Shown here piece by piece: positions 22,141 to 36,396 of a DNA stretch of 64,000 nucleotides. How positions within the stretch are numbered: the first letter of the stretch is position 1; the number at the start of each line of letters is the position of its first letter. The stretch is from Bradysia coprophila (taxonomy: Eukaryota; Arthropoda; Insecta; Diptera; Sciaridae), in assembly GCF_014529535.1 (NCBI RefSeq), contig NW_023503608.1, forward strand, positions 2,418,001 to 2,482,000, in the 5' to 3' direction. Below the pieces are notes generated by a model that did not search any database, had not been told where the DNA came from, and worked only from the letters and a program-made list of their open reading frames with translations. Made by a program: the position numbers and the translations under genes.

Positions 22141-25100
22141 TTAATCTCGCTTAACCTGTGGAAAAAAGGCTTCAATCGGAAGTATCGGATCTTCCGTTGC
22201 AATTGTAAAGTATCCTGGAATTCGCCGCGATGCTGAACCGGTGTGAACTGAATTGAAGTGATTATCGAATATAGCCAGTTCGGCGACTCGTTCCGATTGC
22301 TCAGATGGGCTACCGTTCAAATCATTATCGCTGTCGTTGTAGTTTATCTCATCGCTCGCCTTATATGGCCTGTAGGAATGATCATCTTTGGCTATTTTCA
22401 TAATTGCCGTTTCATGTTTGTAATCCTCAGTCGATATTTCGTCAGACTTGTTTTCCATTGTCATATCAGCCTGGCTATCAACTTCGTTGCTTGACGTTGG
22501 TTCTTTAGTGGTTTTGTAATGATTTTGGATCCTTTGTCGTAGGCTGACATTTTGAGGCCTTCGCAATGTATAATTTGAATTTCTAATAACAGGCGATCGT
22601 GTGACAGTCTTTTCGGCTGACAATGGCGTTGTAGTGGATTGTCGTCCTCTGTTGCCAAAATCCCGTCTTGTGCTCCCTCGACTTCGGGTAGTAGGACGAT
22701 TTGTTGTTGTTATGATCGAATTCTCAGTTGACTTAACTCTGCTGCTGTATCGGTCTTTCGGCGAAAATCGCTTTCGCGTAGTCTCACTGGCTGTCTCAGT
22801 CGTTTCTTGCGATAAATCAGGTTTAGTCAAAGCATCCGAAGGGTCATCGGAAGACTTAACGGAATCCTGACTTTTAGATACTTTCTCGACGGATTTTTTT
22901 AAATCCGGCAACAGACGAGTTCGAGTTGGGAAACGTAACCTGGTAGTGGCTAATGTAGTCGATTCTGTGTCAGAAGAGGTTTGCTCAGTAGTCGTTGACG
23001 TACTTAATCTTTGACGATAGTCCTTAACGCTGAATCTAGGGCGATTTCTCGACTCAAATTTATTCATAGAGTTCAATCTGTTGAGCTTATTTGTTGAAAA
23101 CGTTGGAGTTGTTACAGCTTCTTCATCGTCACTTATTTTAGACGAGCTTGTCACCACGGGAAGGCGAACATTTACTCTATTATCCGTAACTTCGTTATAT
23201 TCAACGGTCTTTTCAATTGGAGTTTCAGACGAAGTGCTTGTAGAAGACGAGAAGGTATCCTTCAGTTTATCTTTATACCTTAAACGTTGACGGTTTCTTA
23301 TGTGATCGAGTCCTGTTTTCTCACTTGGATCTTCAGATACCCTCGTAGTAGTTGATGTTGTTGATGTGGTAGATGTCGAAGAATGTTGCGGTGTGGTAGG
23401 AATAACGGTTTCATCGACTGGGAATGTGTTTTGCCTGTTATTGACTGTTGTTTCAGACTCTGGAACATTTGTGATGGGAAGATCGCTGAAAGCAGCTTTT
23501 GTTGATATAACAACCAAATTCTCCTCTGGATGTCCGACAATCGGCTTTGCTGGGAATGTTTCAGTAGAGTCTTGATTCAAGTTATAATTTGTTATGGGTG
23601 TTGCATAAACTCTAGTTCTCATAGGCTGACTGCTTTGAATATCAGAAATCACAGTAGCTGGATCTGTGGCTTCTACATCTTTGTAGTCACTCTGTGGGGC
23701 CGATGGGCTTGAAAATGTTTGTACAGTTTGTAACGTCGTTGTTGGTCGTCTATGCCTGTTTGACAGGAATGGATTAGCATTTGAGTCTGTAGTTGTATGT
23801 TCAATTGTGTCGGAAGCATCGCTAGCCGATGTTGGTAAAGACGAAGTTCTGTATCTGGATTTGTTTAAAGGACGTCTTCCTCTCGTCGGCTTCTCGGAAA
23901 TGGAATTTTCTATTGTACTTGCTGTACTGCTAACTCGTCCTCGATATCTGTTTCGATTAAAATTCCCAAAGTTTTCAACAACTTCGTCTTTGGGATTTTC
24001 TTCAGCCACTGCTTCGTTATAGTTAGAATGCTGCAACTCTTTATCATTCTGCATATTATCGACCTTAACCGTTTCCCATTGTCCTTGAGTATCATCATTG
24101 GCTTCAGTCGAAGGTTTCGGTTTTCGTCTTCGTATTTTATTGCCTCTTCCTCTCAATCTAGTCGACGTCTCGAACACAGGCAACGGTGATGTTTCCTTCA
24201 CATTTTCTTGCAGATCGTTGTTGACAGGACTTAACGTAATTACTTCAGTTATCTCCTCTTCTGCCGGCTTTCGAATAATATCTTCAATTTGGTCAATGTT
24301 TGTTGGTAAAATTGGTCGATAAGAATGCTTCGGCGACAGTGTCACAGCATCTTCGATGGTGAAGAAACTATGGGTAATAGCAACATCATGCGAATGCGGT
24401 GTTGGTAAAAATGGTTGATTCGTTGAATGGATCGGTCGCTTGGCTCCGGTGTAACTCGGATGCATTAATTTGTGTTGTTTGTATTCGCTCTCGGCAGGGC
24501 GGTTAAGGTTCTGGAAAATATTGGGCTTTTCGGTCGTAAATGATGGCGATGTTCCGAACTGATGGTTTTCTGTTGGGCGTGGATCAACTGATGTTTCTGT
24601 AGACTGAACTGGACGATTTTTGTACGCGTAACGATTGGCATCTTGCAGAGGTGAAATCGCCGGAATATTGTATTTATTGAGGATGTCAATGGCTTTGATT
24701 TGTTCTACGTCCAGGTAACTGGACGATGATGATGCTGGTGGTTTTTCCCTTAATTGTGAAGCGTCCTTATACTTAAATGGTGGAGGAACAAGATTATGCG
24801 TAAACTCATTTTCTATAGCCTTAAAATTGGAGAATTGGACGTCCTTGTTAGTTTTGTATAAGTCGAATGCATTCGCATATTTATTGGGATCGTTTTCTTG
24901 ATAAGGTGGCTCAACGGTCGTTGTCGTTGATCTATAATGATGGTGTTGTTGTTGTTCATGGTGGTGTTGCTGTTGCTCATGGTGGTGTTGCTGTTGCTCA
25001 TGGTGGTGTTGCTGTTGCTCATGATGGTATTGTTGTTGCTCATGATGGTGTTGTTGTTGCTGCTCATGATGATGTTGTTGTTGCTCATGCTGTTGTTGCT

Positions 25101-28100
25101 GCTGCTGCTGCTGTTGCTGAACTTGCTGGAAGAATGGAGAGAGAACACTTGGAGGTATACTCGGCAATGGTGGTAAATACGATCCATCATTTTGTGTGTT
25201 GTCTGTGGATTCTGCAGACGGTTTCTGGAATTGATTTTCTGTTTGTTGATTAGAATTTCCATGTGAGATTGATTGCGAATGGAATGATTCTGTTAGGTGT
25301 TGTTGTTCATTAGGCTTCACATACTCCGGCTGCTGGACATTTGACGGCTGATTCTGAACAATTTGCTGTTGTTGAAGTTGCTGAGACGGATGCTTCAGGT
25401 GTACCGTATGTTGTGAATGGGGACTGTATACGCTTGATATCGAGTTCTGTGGATATCTCATTGCACCCGGATAATGATTTTTCGAAATATAATGTCCAGA
25501 CGGTATTAAATGTCCGGTGTAACTGTTGCTATATGGCTGTTCGATTTGGTAGTTTAAGAAGTTGTTACTAACGCGTGGTTTATTTTCTCGAATCACGTGA
25601 GACGGCTGGGCAAAGTTTGCGAATGAGCTGAGTATCTGACCCGGTATAGAGAAAGCATCAAATGTATTTGATGCTGCCATAACTGGTGCCTTCGTCCTCG
25701 TTGATAGCGCCAGATGAGCGTTCAGTTTATTAACAGGGTGCGATTTCGGTGTTGATCGATACGAAGGTGGTGGAGTTAGAGTAACATCTCTGTAAAAGTT
25801 AGGATATTTTAGGTACACGACTAAATATTCAATACTCAAAGTCCATCTGTTACCGTATTATTGGAACTCTACTCGTAGTACTGGCGTAAATTGGATAATT
25901 TGGCTGAACCGCTTTGATCAAACCAGGAATCTTTGCTGTGGACGTATGAATACTATTTAAGAATTTAAATGGTGAATTCATCTCGACTTTGCCCATAAAC
26001 GACGGTTTCGGGCTAACATAATTATGTTTCACGTTGTGCGGAACAACAGTTTGAGCAACATTGGAACTGCTTGTGAGTAAATTATTGGTACTGGTGTCCG
26101 GTAATGACGGATGAATTATATTCGTGTGGACAAAAACATTTTTGCCGTTTCCATGTCCGGATGCAAATATGGGATACGGGTTATGGTACTGTGTAACGGG
26201 CGGATGAAGTCCCTTGATTTGCCTAAGTATTTGAGCATTATGATGGGCTATCTGTGCTAATTGGGCTTTGTTTGCTGCATCGAAATTTGCTATACTAATT
26301 AGGTGTTCATTTGGTGCTGGAACTGCTAACGGTCTCCATTGTGCCTGTGAATTCAAAGTAAATTAAAGTTGGCCTAGACCTTTCTTCGGTTATTTAAGAT
26401 GGAACTTTTCTCAAAGTCGTTTGGTCTTCTCTTGTATTATAACGCATTAAGCAAAGACCTCATGAAGAAGAAGAAGAAAATGCGGTAAAGTAAAGTGTAT
26501 CGTTAGCATGTAATTGTTTGATATATTGAACATAATGCAGCTGGTAAATCGTTCTGAGATCAATAACAATAAATTAAATTTATGGGAAAATTAGGCATTT
26601 TGATCCGCATATTATATTAATTAACTTGTACTGTGTATATGCACTTTCTTAAAAAGAAACAAAACGCCAATGCCATTATGTGCATCTACACGGTATATGA
26701 TTGGATGAACGCATGGTTGAGAAGAAAAATTGTATTCTGTTCAAGAAAGTTGCAATTTTATTATTCAAAATACAAGGAAAATAAATCTGAAAAATTAATT
26801 AAACATTTTTTGTGTTTCTTCTCCAAAGTGTTTCTAATTGAGTAACAGCAATTCAATGGAAAATCTGAACAATTACAATTTCAAGATGCACTTGTCCATT
26901 ACAAAACTGGCAATTTTTGATAAGATAATTGATGTTACATGTAAACACACGCTGTTTTCTTTCGATATTATTTTAATGCTCAAGTGCCTTCGTCTTTTGA
27001 TAGAAAGCAAAAGTATTTACGGCAAAAACGTTTTTCATTGTGGAATGTTTGTAGATAAACGAAAAAATTAACATAATCGTGAGGCGAATCTATGAAATGG
27101 TGTATTTGATGTGTCTGTAGGTATAGTGTCAACGCCACTCGTTGGAACATTATTTGAAAACTTTTTTTTTAATGTTTTGTCTGCCGATGTATTATCTGAT
27201 GAAGAGTGTGTGTAAAACAACAATATTTTGATTGATACATACCGGAAAGTCTAATGCTCTTATTGTTCTTTGATGATAAATACCACCGCTATTTTTGATG
27301 AGTAGCGCCGTCACGAATCCTGAAGCAGATGAAAATGGTAATTTTAATTTGTAAAATGTTTTTTTTGTGACGCGTGATTTACATTAATAATAATTCAAAA
27401 ATTACGACAGAACTTTGTACACGAAATTCATTACAATGAATTATTCGAAATCGATAGAATTAACTTTCTCTTACGCCCATAAACTCGTAATTTTATTTGA
27501 AACAGTAAGTATGTCCTAATAATGTATGTATTCGATGCGACGTTCCGATCCAATAAAATTATGTCGGTGGAAAAATACAATCATGTGCAAGACCAGGATT
27601 TGGTAATTTTCACTAGAATTTACATATTTGCAAGAGAATTTTGTAAGACAAAATATCGAAATTCGATAGCGCAAGTTATGTCACGTACACACGTAAAATT
27701 CTTATTTGGAACTTTAATCTGGCCAAGTGTGACGTTTGTAGCTTGAGCCGTAGGTGAGGGATGCAAACACACAAGGCAAAATACAAAGTTCTAAACAAAC
27801 TTAAGTTATTTTGCTCACAAAGCCCCGGGGAAGTAAGTTTCAATGCTCCTGTCAATGAAGTAGTGACTCATTTTCCAGTGTGAGTAAATTAATGTTCTTG
27901 CTTGTAAAGAATTAGAATTTCGAAATGACTATTTGCACCCGGGCAATCTACCTTAGAATTTTAATAAATTGAGATAATGTGGATGCCTTACTTTATACTA
28001 CCACTTATGTCTTTCGAAAATAGAATCGGTGATTATAGTGATTATCCTTCGCCACCGATGTGGATATACTACCAATCTACCATCTGAGTTAAATTTACCC

Positions 28101-28470
28101 AACGAATATTAATCCGGAAAAGATTTCTAATTATTCCTGTGAGAAAATAAGATAATTCGCACACGTTCTTGGTCATAAAAATCAGAAATTATTGGGAAAA
28201 CGGTTTAACCCACGAAAAGAATTTTTACCACCAAGGCCGAGGGGTATGTGAAACAGTCGAAGTAGTAGAGGAGACAATTGTTCTAGGGGTACTCTTGACT
28301 ACAGTGAGACTCTAATGTCTTAAACTTGTTTTGTGTGCTTCATAAACGTATAATATTCCTTGCCGGTATGATATTGTAGTTAATTGTCGATTATGTTAAT
28401 AAACACTATTTCAAACAACCAAGAACTTACCCAGTATTAAAGCTACGCCATACGAATCCATCATCCTCAT
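22141..28470 (-). CDS. Large secreted low-complexity Ser/Thr/Arg-rich protein
   Basis: I do not recognise a family. Four coding exons join in phase: 28,431-28,470, 27,243-27,319, 25,854-26,344 and 22,141-25,789, with introns of 1,111, 898 and 64 nt, GT..AG, giving 1,418 residues. The N-terminus MRMMDSYGVALILGFVTALL is hydrophobic at residues 7-21 and interrupted by intron 1, consistent with a signal peptide. Residues about 40-200 are Ala/His/Asn-rich (AQLAQIAHHNAQIL). A Gln/His tract lies at about 425-490, and residues 550-1,350 are Thr/Ser runs alternating with Arg-rich blocks (RLRGRGNKIRRRKPKPS, TRSRGSTRRDFGNRGRQS). The end (GYFTIATEDPILPIEAFFPQ) is the least repetitive part. No transmembrane segment, cysteine array or RR motif is visible. 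A cuticle or extracellular-matrix role is a guess from the secretion signal and composition. Long opposite-strand frames here are shadows. Confidence 0.88.
24936..25113 (-). repeat. Coding Gln/His repeat in the large secreted protein
   Basis: A run of glutamines is followed by about eight copies of an eight-residue HEQQQHHH-type unit, encoded by near-identical 24-nt repeats (CATGGTGGTGTTGCTGTTGC on the + strand). The DNA units are more alike than the protein needs, so the tract is probably length-variable. Confidence 0.9.
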
Positions 28471-30469
28471 GCATTCAACCGGAAAAGTGTTTTTCCTTCT
28501 TTTCTATCGAATATATTAAAAATATTCCAAAAATACAAGAGTGTTACAACCGCAATTTGTCGACACATAAATCACATTTTATTTAAATTGTAGAAAACGT
28601 GTTCGTCGATCATTAATTAAGTCGTGCATTTTTCCATAGTTAAAAACTCTGTAATGTGTAAAATTGGCACAATAACTATTGTACCGAATGCTGGCTGCTG
28701 CTGGTATGTATAATGTGTGCGGTTTGTTTTCGATGGAGATGATTATCTTAAAAGAGCAGTTAACACAATTTTAAATTATTATTTTTTTCTGCCGAGAAGA
28801 GGTAAATGGTAAATGGTTTAGATGAAATTGAGCATATGGAATGAGTTGTTATAAAACGTTAATTCGTTTTTGTGTTTGCACTCTGCTAGATGATTAAGTT
28901 CTCAAAATGATATTTATACAAAACGTAATTACACATTAGAGGTCTGTTGTAACAATAATCATCATCATAATCTGGCAATTTTCTAAATACTTTGTAGTTT
29001 AATACTAGCTACCGTTTTTCTTTTCCTTTAAATTTTGTGTTAATACACATCAAACCGTCGATCTTATTAATCATATTGGGTAAGAATGTATAACAAACAA
29101 TAATTGGCAATTTTAATACATCCTCGACTCGGATTGCGCTCTTTAGATGATCGATGGCGAATGTTGTTGTGGTTGTTGGTAGCAAGAACATATCCGATAG
29201 CCGTAAATTTTCAAATTTGAATGATTCATAAAACTAAAATTTGTTTCGATATCAAGTTATGTTCATTTGTAAATTGAGAAAGTTTTTTTTTTCTTCAAAC
29301 TTTTGAGAGTATGTTAGACGGTAAGTATATTGTTGCGTTTATGATAAAAATTTAGTTTTGTTCAATTTCAAAATGTTTTGTTATTTTTTTTTTTGTTGAA
29401 ACCGTTTTTATTCATGCATAAGAGAGAAAATTTACGATGTTATGGTACATCAACATCATTCATTCATAATTGCATATCAAATGGGAAAAATGGATCAAAT
29501 TCTTTCATTTTTCTTTCTTGTTGTGTTTACATGATCATTACAGTTCTGGGTTATTGATTGTACATTATTTGCTAACCCACACACACAATTGTTACAGATT
29601 TATTTACTTGACTCAATAAAAAATCTCTACAATTTATTATTGTAATTTTTGATGAAATATTTTGCCCGTTGATTTAAATGTAGCTTTGAGTAATAAAAAG
29701 ATGAAAGTTATATGTTTCGTTGACCTAAAGTAATAGAAACCGATTCGGTCAATTGAAGAAGACCTGATCATAAGTAAAATGGTCCATTCATTATAACCTT
29801 AAGTAAAATTTCCTTTTTCGAAATTAAATTTATCAGTTCGTTGTGTTGCTGGTTGTTCAGGACAAATCGATTCTTGTCAATACTAATACTAACCGGACCC
29901 TGGCTTACATAATTCATTCACCTGGTGAACTCTTAAATCTGGCTTAATACAAACAAAAAAGCTTACAGCTTAAAGCTTGCTATTTCCAAATTTTTCTAAT
30001 CTTCGGTGTGTACATTTGAAGTATGTTTCCACTATCTTTCAAATGTTTATTAGGTCTCACTAGATGTTCCTAATAAGCAAATCATACGCCAACAATAAAT
30101 TTTAGTCGAAACAAAGCACTCCTCCTAGCATTAGCGCTGGATTAACTAAATTAACGATAATGGATAAAATTGTTTGTTTTAGGTCACACAACGAAATCAA
30201 AAGTCATCGATCTTGACGAAAGAAAGATATAAGAATACAATCAGTTGTAGGATGGGCGGATTTTAGAAGGAATCTTATTTCAAAAAAGCTGGGGTCAGGT
30301 CACATTTTTGTTGACTGAGAGGTTTTAGATGTTTGATCAGGCTAATACACTAGGCTAAATAATAATATAGATACAGCTTTGAATATCATGTGAATATCAA
30401 TAGCCCAATTCCCGGGCCTCTGAAGATAACGAGTAGCTCGACCCTATTTTTGGAATTTTTTGTTGTTGA

Positions 30470-30662
30470 ATTTTTTGGAAAACTCCTGAGCTCAGCCTTG
30501 TGTTTTAGTCGGCTCTCAATGATTTTGTTTGATTATTGACGCTCTCATCTTTCAAATTAATCATGCTAGACTTCATTTGAAAGCGGATAGCGTCAAGAAT
30601 CAAACAAAATAATTGAGAGTCAGCTAAAACGCAAGGCTGAGTTCACGAGTTGCCAAAACCGT
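30470..30662. repeat. Palindromic MITE-like element
   Basis: The left arm has CTCAGCCTTGTGTTTTAG and CTCTCAATGATTTTGTTTGA; the right arm has their complements, TCAAACAAAATAATTGAGAG and CTAAAACGCAAGGCTGAG. Outer arms also match (GGAAAACTCCTGAG against TTCACGAGTTGCC). Confidence 0.75.
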
Positions 30663-30924
30663 TCGAAATTTTGGAAAATGGAAAATTTTGGTTTAAATGT
30701 TCGTAATTTTTGGATTTTTTTTTAAATTTTGGAAAAAAATTTAAAAAAAAATCCAAAAATAGGCCCTGGCTAGACTTCATCTTGATAGTAGATAATATGC
30801 CCTATCGAGTATTAATATTAGTAATATTTGCATACTTTCTCTTTCTGCTATATTTTAGTATATTTTTTGTGATAGATTGTTATGTTATTGGGTTGAAAGA
30901 CCTGTTTATTGATCTATAAACAAA

Positions 30925-31164
30925 TATAGTATATTTCAACATACCCCAATACACACAAGATGTGTGTGCACGCGCGGGCGAAGCCCAAGCGAAAACACAC
31001 ATCGAGTGTGTATTGGGGTATTTTGAAAGATATTTTTCTGTAATAGTGAGAGTGTGTTGGTGCTTTCCTTCCCAACCGTTACTTTCCTTCTCGACCGTTT
31101 ACTTTCCCTACCGACCGATTCATATCATAGCTCACCAATACACTCTCACGTATACAGAAAAATA
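30925..31164 (+). repeat. 240-bp double-palindrome element, copy 1
   Basis: By my reading it is identical over 240 bp to 46,048-46,287. It contains two palindromes: one around ACCCCAATACACAC / GTGTGTATTGGGGT with a GCGGGCGAAGCCC centre, the other from GAGTGTGTTGGTG to CACCAATACACTC. The open frame across it is a palindrome read-through, not a gene. Confidence 0.85.
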
Positions 31165-34100
31165 AATAAATAACACTCTATATAGTATAGAGTCTATACT
31201 ATCATTTATGTGGAGTCAGTGGATTGTAATAACTGAATCTGTGCTTTGATGCAAGGACACAGATAGAAATATGGACCTATTAAGTCTTTTAGAGATTAAC
31301 AGTACGCAATCGAATATTTTTTGAATTAGAATTTAATCCATCAGGAATTACTTTTATTACATTTTGAAATGGTAAAATTAAATCTTGTTAGATGTGTCCC
31401 TACGTGTAGGGAGAATCTTGCGTTCTTAATACCATCGGAGTTTAATTCGAACCGTTGTTACAGAAAAAAATTCTCGTGGGATTAAAATACGTTCTTTAAT
31501 CAATAACCGTTTCTAACAAAACGAAAGTAATCCTACATGGATCTAAAATTTTAATCCCAAATTTGTGTCGGTGTATTCTGTCCTATAGAATGCTGTAAAT
31601 TTCTTATTCTCTGATAATATCCCATCGATAATACTATTCAACAATTAAAAGTAAGAGTTTTTGTCAATATGGAAATTTGTATAATTACTGGACGCAAGTT
31701 TATCCAGCTAAGGAATTCTTATGCAATCTACAACGTGCCACCTTAGCAGAAGATGAGTGGACAACAAAAATGATAAATTAAAAATTATAATGGATATTAT
31801 GTGACCGAAATAACCGATTTTCTTCCTATTATTACACAACCCATCTCGCATGTTGACAATGTTTTTTGGAACTTTTGTTTTCTTTCTGTCTTTTCATTTT
31901 GTCCAATGTGTGAACAATCATTAAAATATTAATTCTTTTCATAATTCGCATTATTGGAATTATCTATTGTCCATCACAATCGATTATGGTCACACACAAA
32001 AAAAAAACGTTCATTCAAAATTCTATTCACAATCAACATTTTGATTCACCTATATATTCACCGTTGAAAAAGTAGACAAACACACGGGCTCATTCAGCAA
32101 TAACAATAATAAAACGAAGATAATTGCTGAGGTGTTTCGAAATTGTCTGCATGAGAAGTATAAACACAGAAAACTGAAAATTTATGATCCGAATCTAATA
32201 CAAAATGTGTATCGTCCGCTTTCCATGATAATATGTTTATTAACCGAGGTGTACACATGCAAACGACGATTATATAGCGTTTATAGCCAAAGATTTTACT
32301 TTATATAAATAAAAAAAATAGAGATTAAAGAAATCAAATTTGTCACTGATCTGATCCTTTGCAGACGGCTTTTAACGGCAGCGACGATTAAAATAAATCA
32401 TTAGCAGGTACTGATGGACCCCTTCTTGGCCAATTAAATAGTAAAATGTATGTTATAACAAATGAAGTAATAGATGGATCTGCCAAAGCTAACATTTCAA
32501 CTAACATTAAACTAGTTTTCAGAAAGAGTTGTTATCAAGGTATCGCTTGCATTGTTTTTTAAAGTAAGACGAACAAATGAAGTAAAGGATTTTGAGCACT
32601 AGACGACAATTAAAGCAAAAGGTGCAACCGATTTAATACAAGGGAATACGCCTGATGTTTCTATAGGGCTATAGATACGACGTTAATCTTTGCAACGTAC
32701 CCTCATACCTCTGCACTCTGCATATTTTATTAGGAATTTGAATTTCTAATAAATTCACAAAGTATCTACAAAGTACATATAAGTTCTATTTGCATTCATA
32801 AAGTAAGATGAAGCAACTGATGGATTAGGTACATCATTGGAAACTTGATTGGAAATAAAACAAGTATACCACTCGGCTTAATTTACTGGTTTTACTAGAA
32901 TTATATGGGCAACATTATCAAAATAACACTATGCGTTACCCAGAAATTACTCAACAGAAAAGAGTTACCAAGAAATGGAACAAATTCAAAATTGAAAACT
33001 GAATACATATTTGAGAAAATGTAGGTCCCGTTGAATGAAAATCCGATTTAAATCTTCCATGGAAATCTGCTCGTATCCCAAATTCGAAAGAATTTTTTAA
33101 TCCAAATGCTTACAGAATAAAAACGCAAAAATTAACATTTTTTATAACAACTCAATCACAGTTTTTCAGTCACCACTCAATAAAATGATAAATAAAAATA
33201 AATAAAAAAAAAATCGCACAATTTTAAACCTCAATATTCAGTTAAACGTAAACTCAAAGAGATGACACGGTTAATCGTTGGTAATCTGTTATAATGTTTT
33301 TTTTTATAATACCGCGAACCTTTCTCGCGAGATATTCACTTAAATACGTCTTTGCGAAGCAACGAATGATAAAGAACTGAAGACAGGTTGATTTCAGTGT
33401 GTATCTTCATCGTATCGTCCTGCGTTTTCTTTGATGTACAGTGTTAAATGAAGACATGCTAGTTGATGCGTGTTAGTTGATTCAATTTGCTGTTCAATTT
33501 ATGAGTACCAAGTATACTTGGTAAATTAATGTCGATTAATGTGGACTATGGTATTTTAGAGATAATGAAACTTAGAAGATGCAACAGAAAAATGTAGTTA
33601 GAATTTTACTTATGCCCATGCTTTTAAGAAATGTTGCTTTCTTGGATAAATATCAAGAGTATCACTGACATAATGTTAGGTAGGTAGGTTTGATATTTAA
33701 TAAGTCGTCGTTGGTGCCAAATAAAGATTGCAATTTGAACAAATACTCTTTTGTTGAAAGCACTGGCGGTTCATTTGAGATTATTATCTTGATTGTGGCA
33801 TCAAAGATTTTCCTAAATAGTGTTGAAATATCGAGACTTCGTCGTGTACTTCCAACCAAAAAAGTTGTTTCTAACTTATGTAAATTTTTTTTTCGAATTC
33901 GATTCTAGAACTCCTAGAACTAGCTTGTGCTGGAAATCTCTCATTCGCTAAAAAAAAAATCTTTTTAGCCCTTTAGCATGTATTAGGAAAATAGCTACTC
34001 TGCAGTGTCTGATGACATCTGAGATTTGTGCTAGACCAATACTTTTTAGTATTCTTTTACAATTATTTATATTCTTTATTAACCTATATTGCCTATTCGA

Positions 34101-35884
34101 AAAGGCAATCCATCTACTATTGACAACGACGACAATAATAAATCTTTTGCTAATGTTTTCTAACAAGGTAAATGGTAAAACGAATGAAGTAAAAGAATTT
34201 TCTTCGAACATACGGCGATATACTTGAAACAACATGGAACATGTTTATGTAAGTACGCTATAAAATAACTTTGAAAATGAACCTCTGAAAAGTTGACAAC
34301 TGTGGTGGTATCCACTATAATTTTCTGATACAGAAATCTTCCAAATATCTCTGAAATTGCAAGTCGTAAATGCCTTAGTTCAGATTCCTTCCTACATAAG
34401 TTCGATGTGAAAAAGATAATCACTTCAACAAAGTTGAAAGAATAATTGCCATTGCCAATGCTAAACGGGTGTTCTCCGACAAGAATGTGCTTGAAAGTTA
34501 TGCTAACAGCAAGTAACTGAGGAGAGTAATCTTATTTTGGGTACCTAATTTGGGTCTTGTACAGAAAGTGGTCATGTCAAATTAGCGAATTACAAGGAAT
34601 ATGAAATTTGTCCTTTTTTTGAACGGCGTGTAGTTTTAAGAAAGGATTAAAAATATTAAAATTTTATTTTTCTTATAATTCGCTAATGCGGCATGTCCTT
34701 TTTCTGCATCTAACTATTTAACAGCATACACCTTCATTTTTCTTGCGCTAATTTCTATCGATTTTTGCGTATCATGACCTTGGCTTGTCACTCCAAAACT
34801 GAGTCTGGAGCGCCCGTGAATTAATGTCACGTTATTCAAATCAATGTCGATACACTTTAAGCATACTACATAAGATATCAAACAATCAAACAGTAGCTAT
34901 CAATTTCAGTTTTATATGAAAATGAGTGATACGAGATGGCATTTTTATTGTTACTTTCACACGTACAAGAGGTATACGTATAGAGATGTATACGGCAAAG
35001 TACGCGCGCTGATTAAAATATAAATTACTTTGTCAATAGAGAAACAGTTCGTTTAGCGAAATTATGATTTAAATCATTGTAATAAAATGAAATGAAACTA
35101 AAAACGTTACCGGAAAACATTGATTTCAATTTTGGTTTTAATATCACCGCTCCAATACGTCCTAAAACATTGATACACTTATGTGGTTCACATCCGGTGA
35201 AAAAAAAAATTCGTCTTTAATTGACAAAATATATAATTTGTAACGCAATTGTTTTCTATTTTAATAAATTGGTACACAACACTTACTCTATGGGCCATAA
35301 ATACAAAACATAACAACTCATTAAAATGATGACGATTTTGATTTCTTTTTAATTTTATTCTGTGATGTACGTGTTATGTTTTGGATGACTTCAGTTAATT
35401 ACTTTTTTTTTGTCTGTGAGGAAATAAAGAAGCCTAACCAGCATAGTCGTATAATGGAGCTCATTATATTTGCACGAGAATATTAATTCATTCCAATTTG
35501 ATGTTTCGATATCGATCTGATATCAAATTAAGACGCAAAGTAAGCGTTTTGATCTCTCTCGGTTTTTCTAAGGAAATTGGAGCTTAAAATATTGGTTTCA
35601 ATACGGTTTTTTTTTGTGCGACACACATAATCTATAAATAGAATTTTTAGCATCAAATTACAGAGTTTACAGTAGATTCATTTTTGTAAATGAAAGTTGG
35701 GTATGTACCCTGATCCCCATTCTGAATATAATCCTTAAACCCAAAATAGAACTGTAAAGTACTGGGGGCTTATGAGAACGCTATGCCGGTTGTAACATGT
35801 GGAATTCGATTTATGGTTATAGATGACGAATTCACAATGAAAACAAGCCGTCGGAACAAAAATTTACAACGTACTTTTAGGAAC

Positions 35885-36140
35885 TCTAATTTGAAATTTT
35901 CTTACCAACCTTCTGTTCGGTATTGAATTATCTCTCAAATGAAACAAAAACTATCTAAATCGGATGAAATTGGGTCCTAACTCACGATCCATTGACTCGA
36001 TTTTCGTAAACTTTTTCATTCTCTTTTGGTATGGTACCTATCGTTGACGTATATTTTGACGTAGATATACTCGAAAGACCCTGAAACACTTTGGCGGCCC
36101 TAACTCAGGAAGGAACGACTCAAATTTGCCCATTTTCTTC
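35885..36140 (+). repeat. Fragment related to the 18.4-19.7 kb element
   Basis: Motifs TCTCAAATGAAACAAAAACT, GGGTCCTAACTCACGATCCA and GGCGGCCCTAACTCAGGAAG parallel those at 19,160-19,420 in the same order, with considerable divergence. Confidence 0.55.
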
Positions 36141-36396
36141 TGGGGTGTCACCATTGTCATTACCTATCACGCACCTAAATGTAGTCTTACAGAACAAAAC
36201 TTTGTCGAACGCAACCCCAACACATTGTTGTTTCAGTAAAGTTGTAAAGTGTACCACAAGGTGAGACCATTAGGTTCGCTCACCGAAATTCTTGAATATT
36301 AAAATTGGAACAACAAAAATGAACATTTTCAAAACTTTTTAATTTCAGCAAAATTATTACAAAACATTTCGTTGTTAAACATCACTTCAATTAAAA

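Larger units (their letters stand above)
28471..36396. other. ~8-kb gene-poor region
   Basis: No exon is supported on either strand. It presumably holds the promoter of the secreted-protein gene next to 28,470. Apart from the elements listed separately, it is AT-rich sequence with short runs and simple repeats. Confidence 0.5.

Noticed and set aside
24813-25262. Long frames on both strands over the His/Gln repeat (poly-Asn/Met and poly-Leu/Val peptides)
   Set aside because: These are out-of-frame or antisense readings of the CAG/CAT-type coding repeat of the secreted-protein gene.
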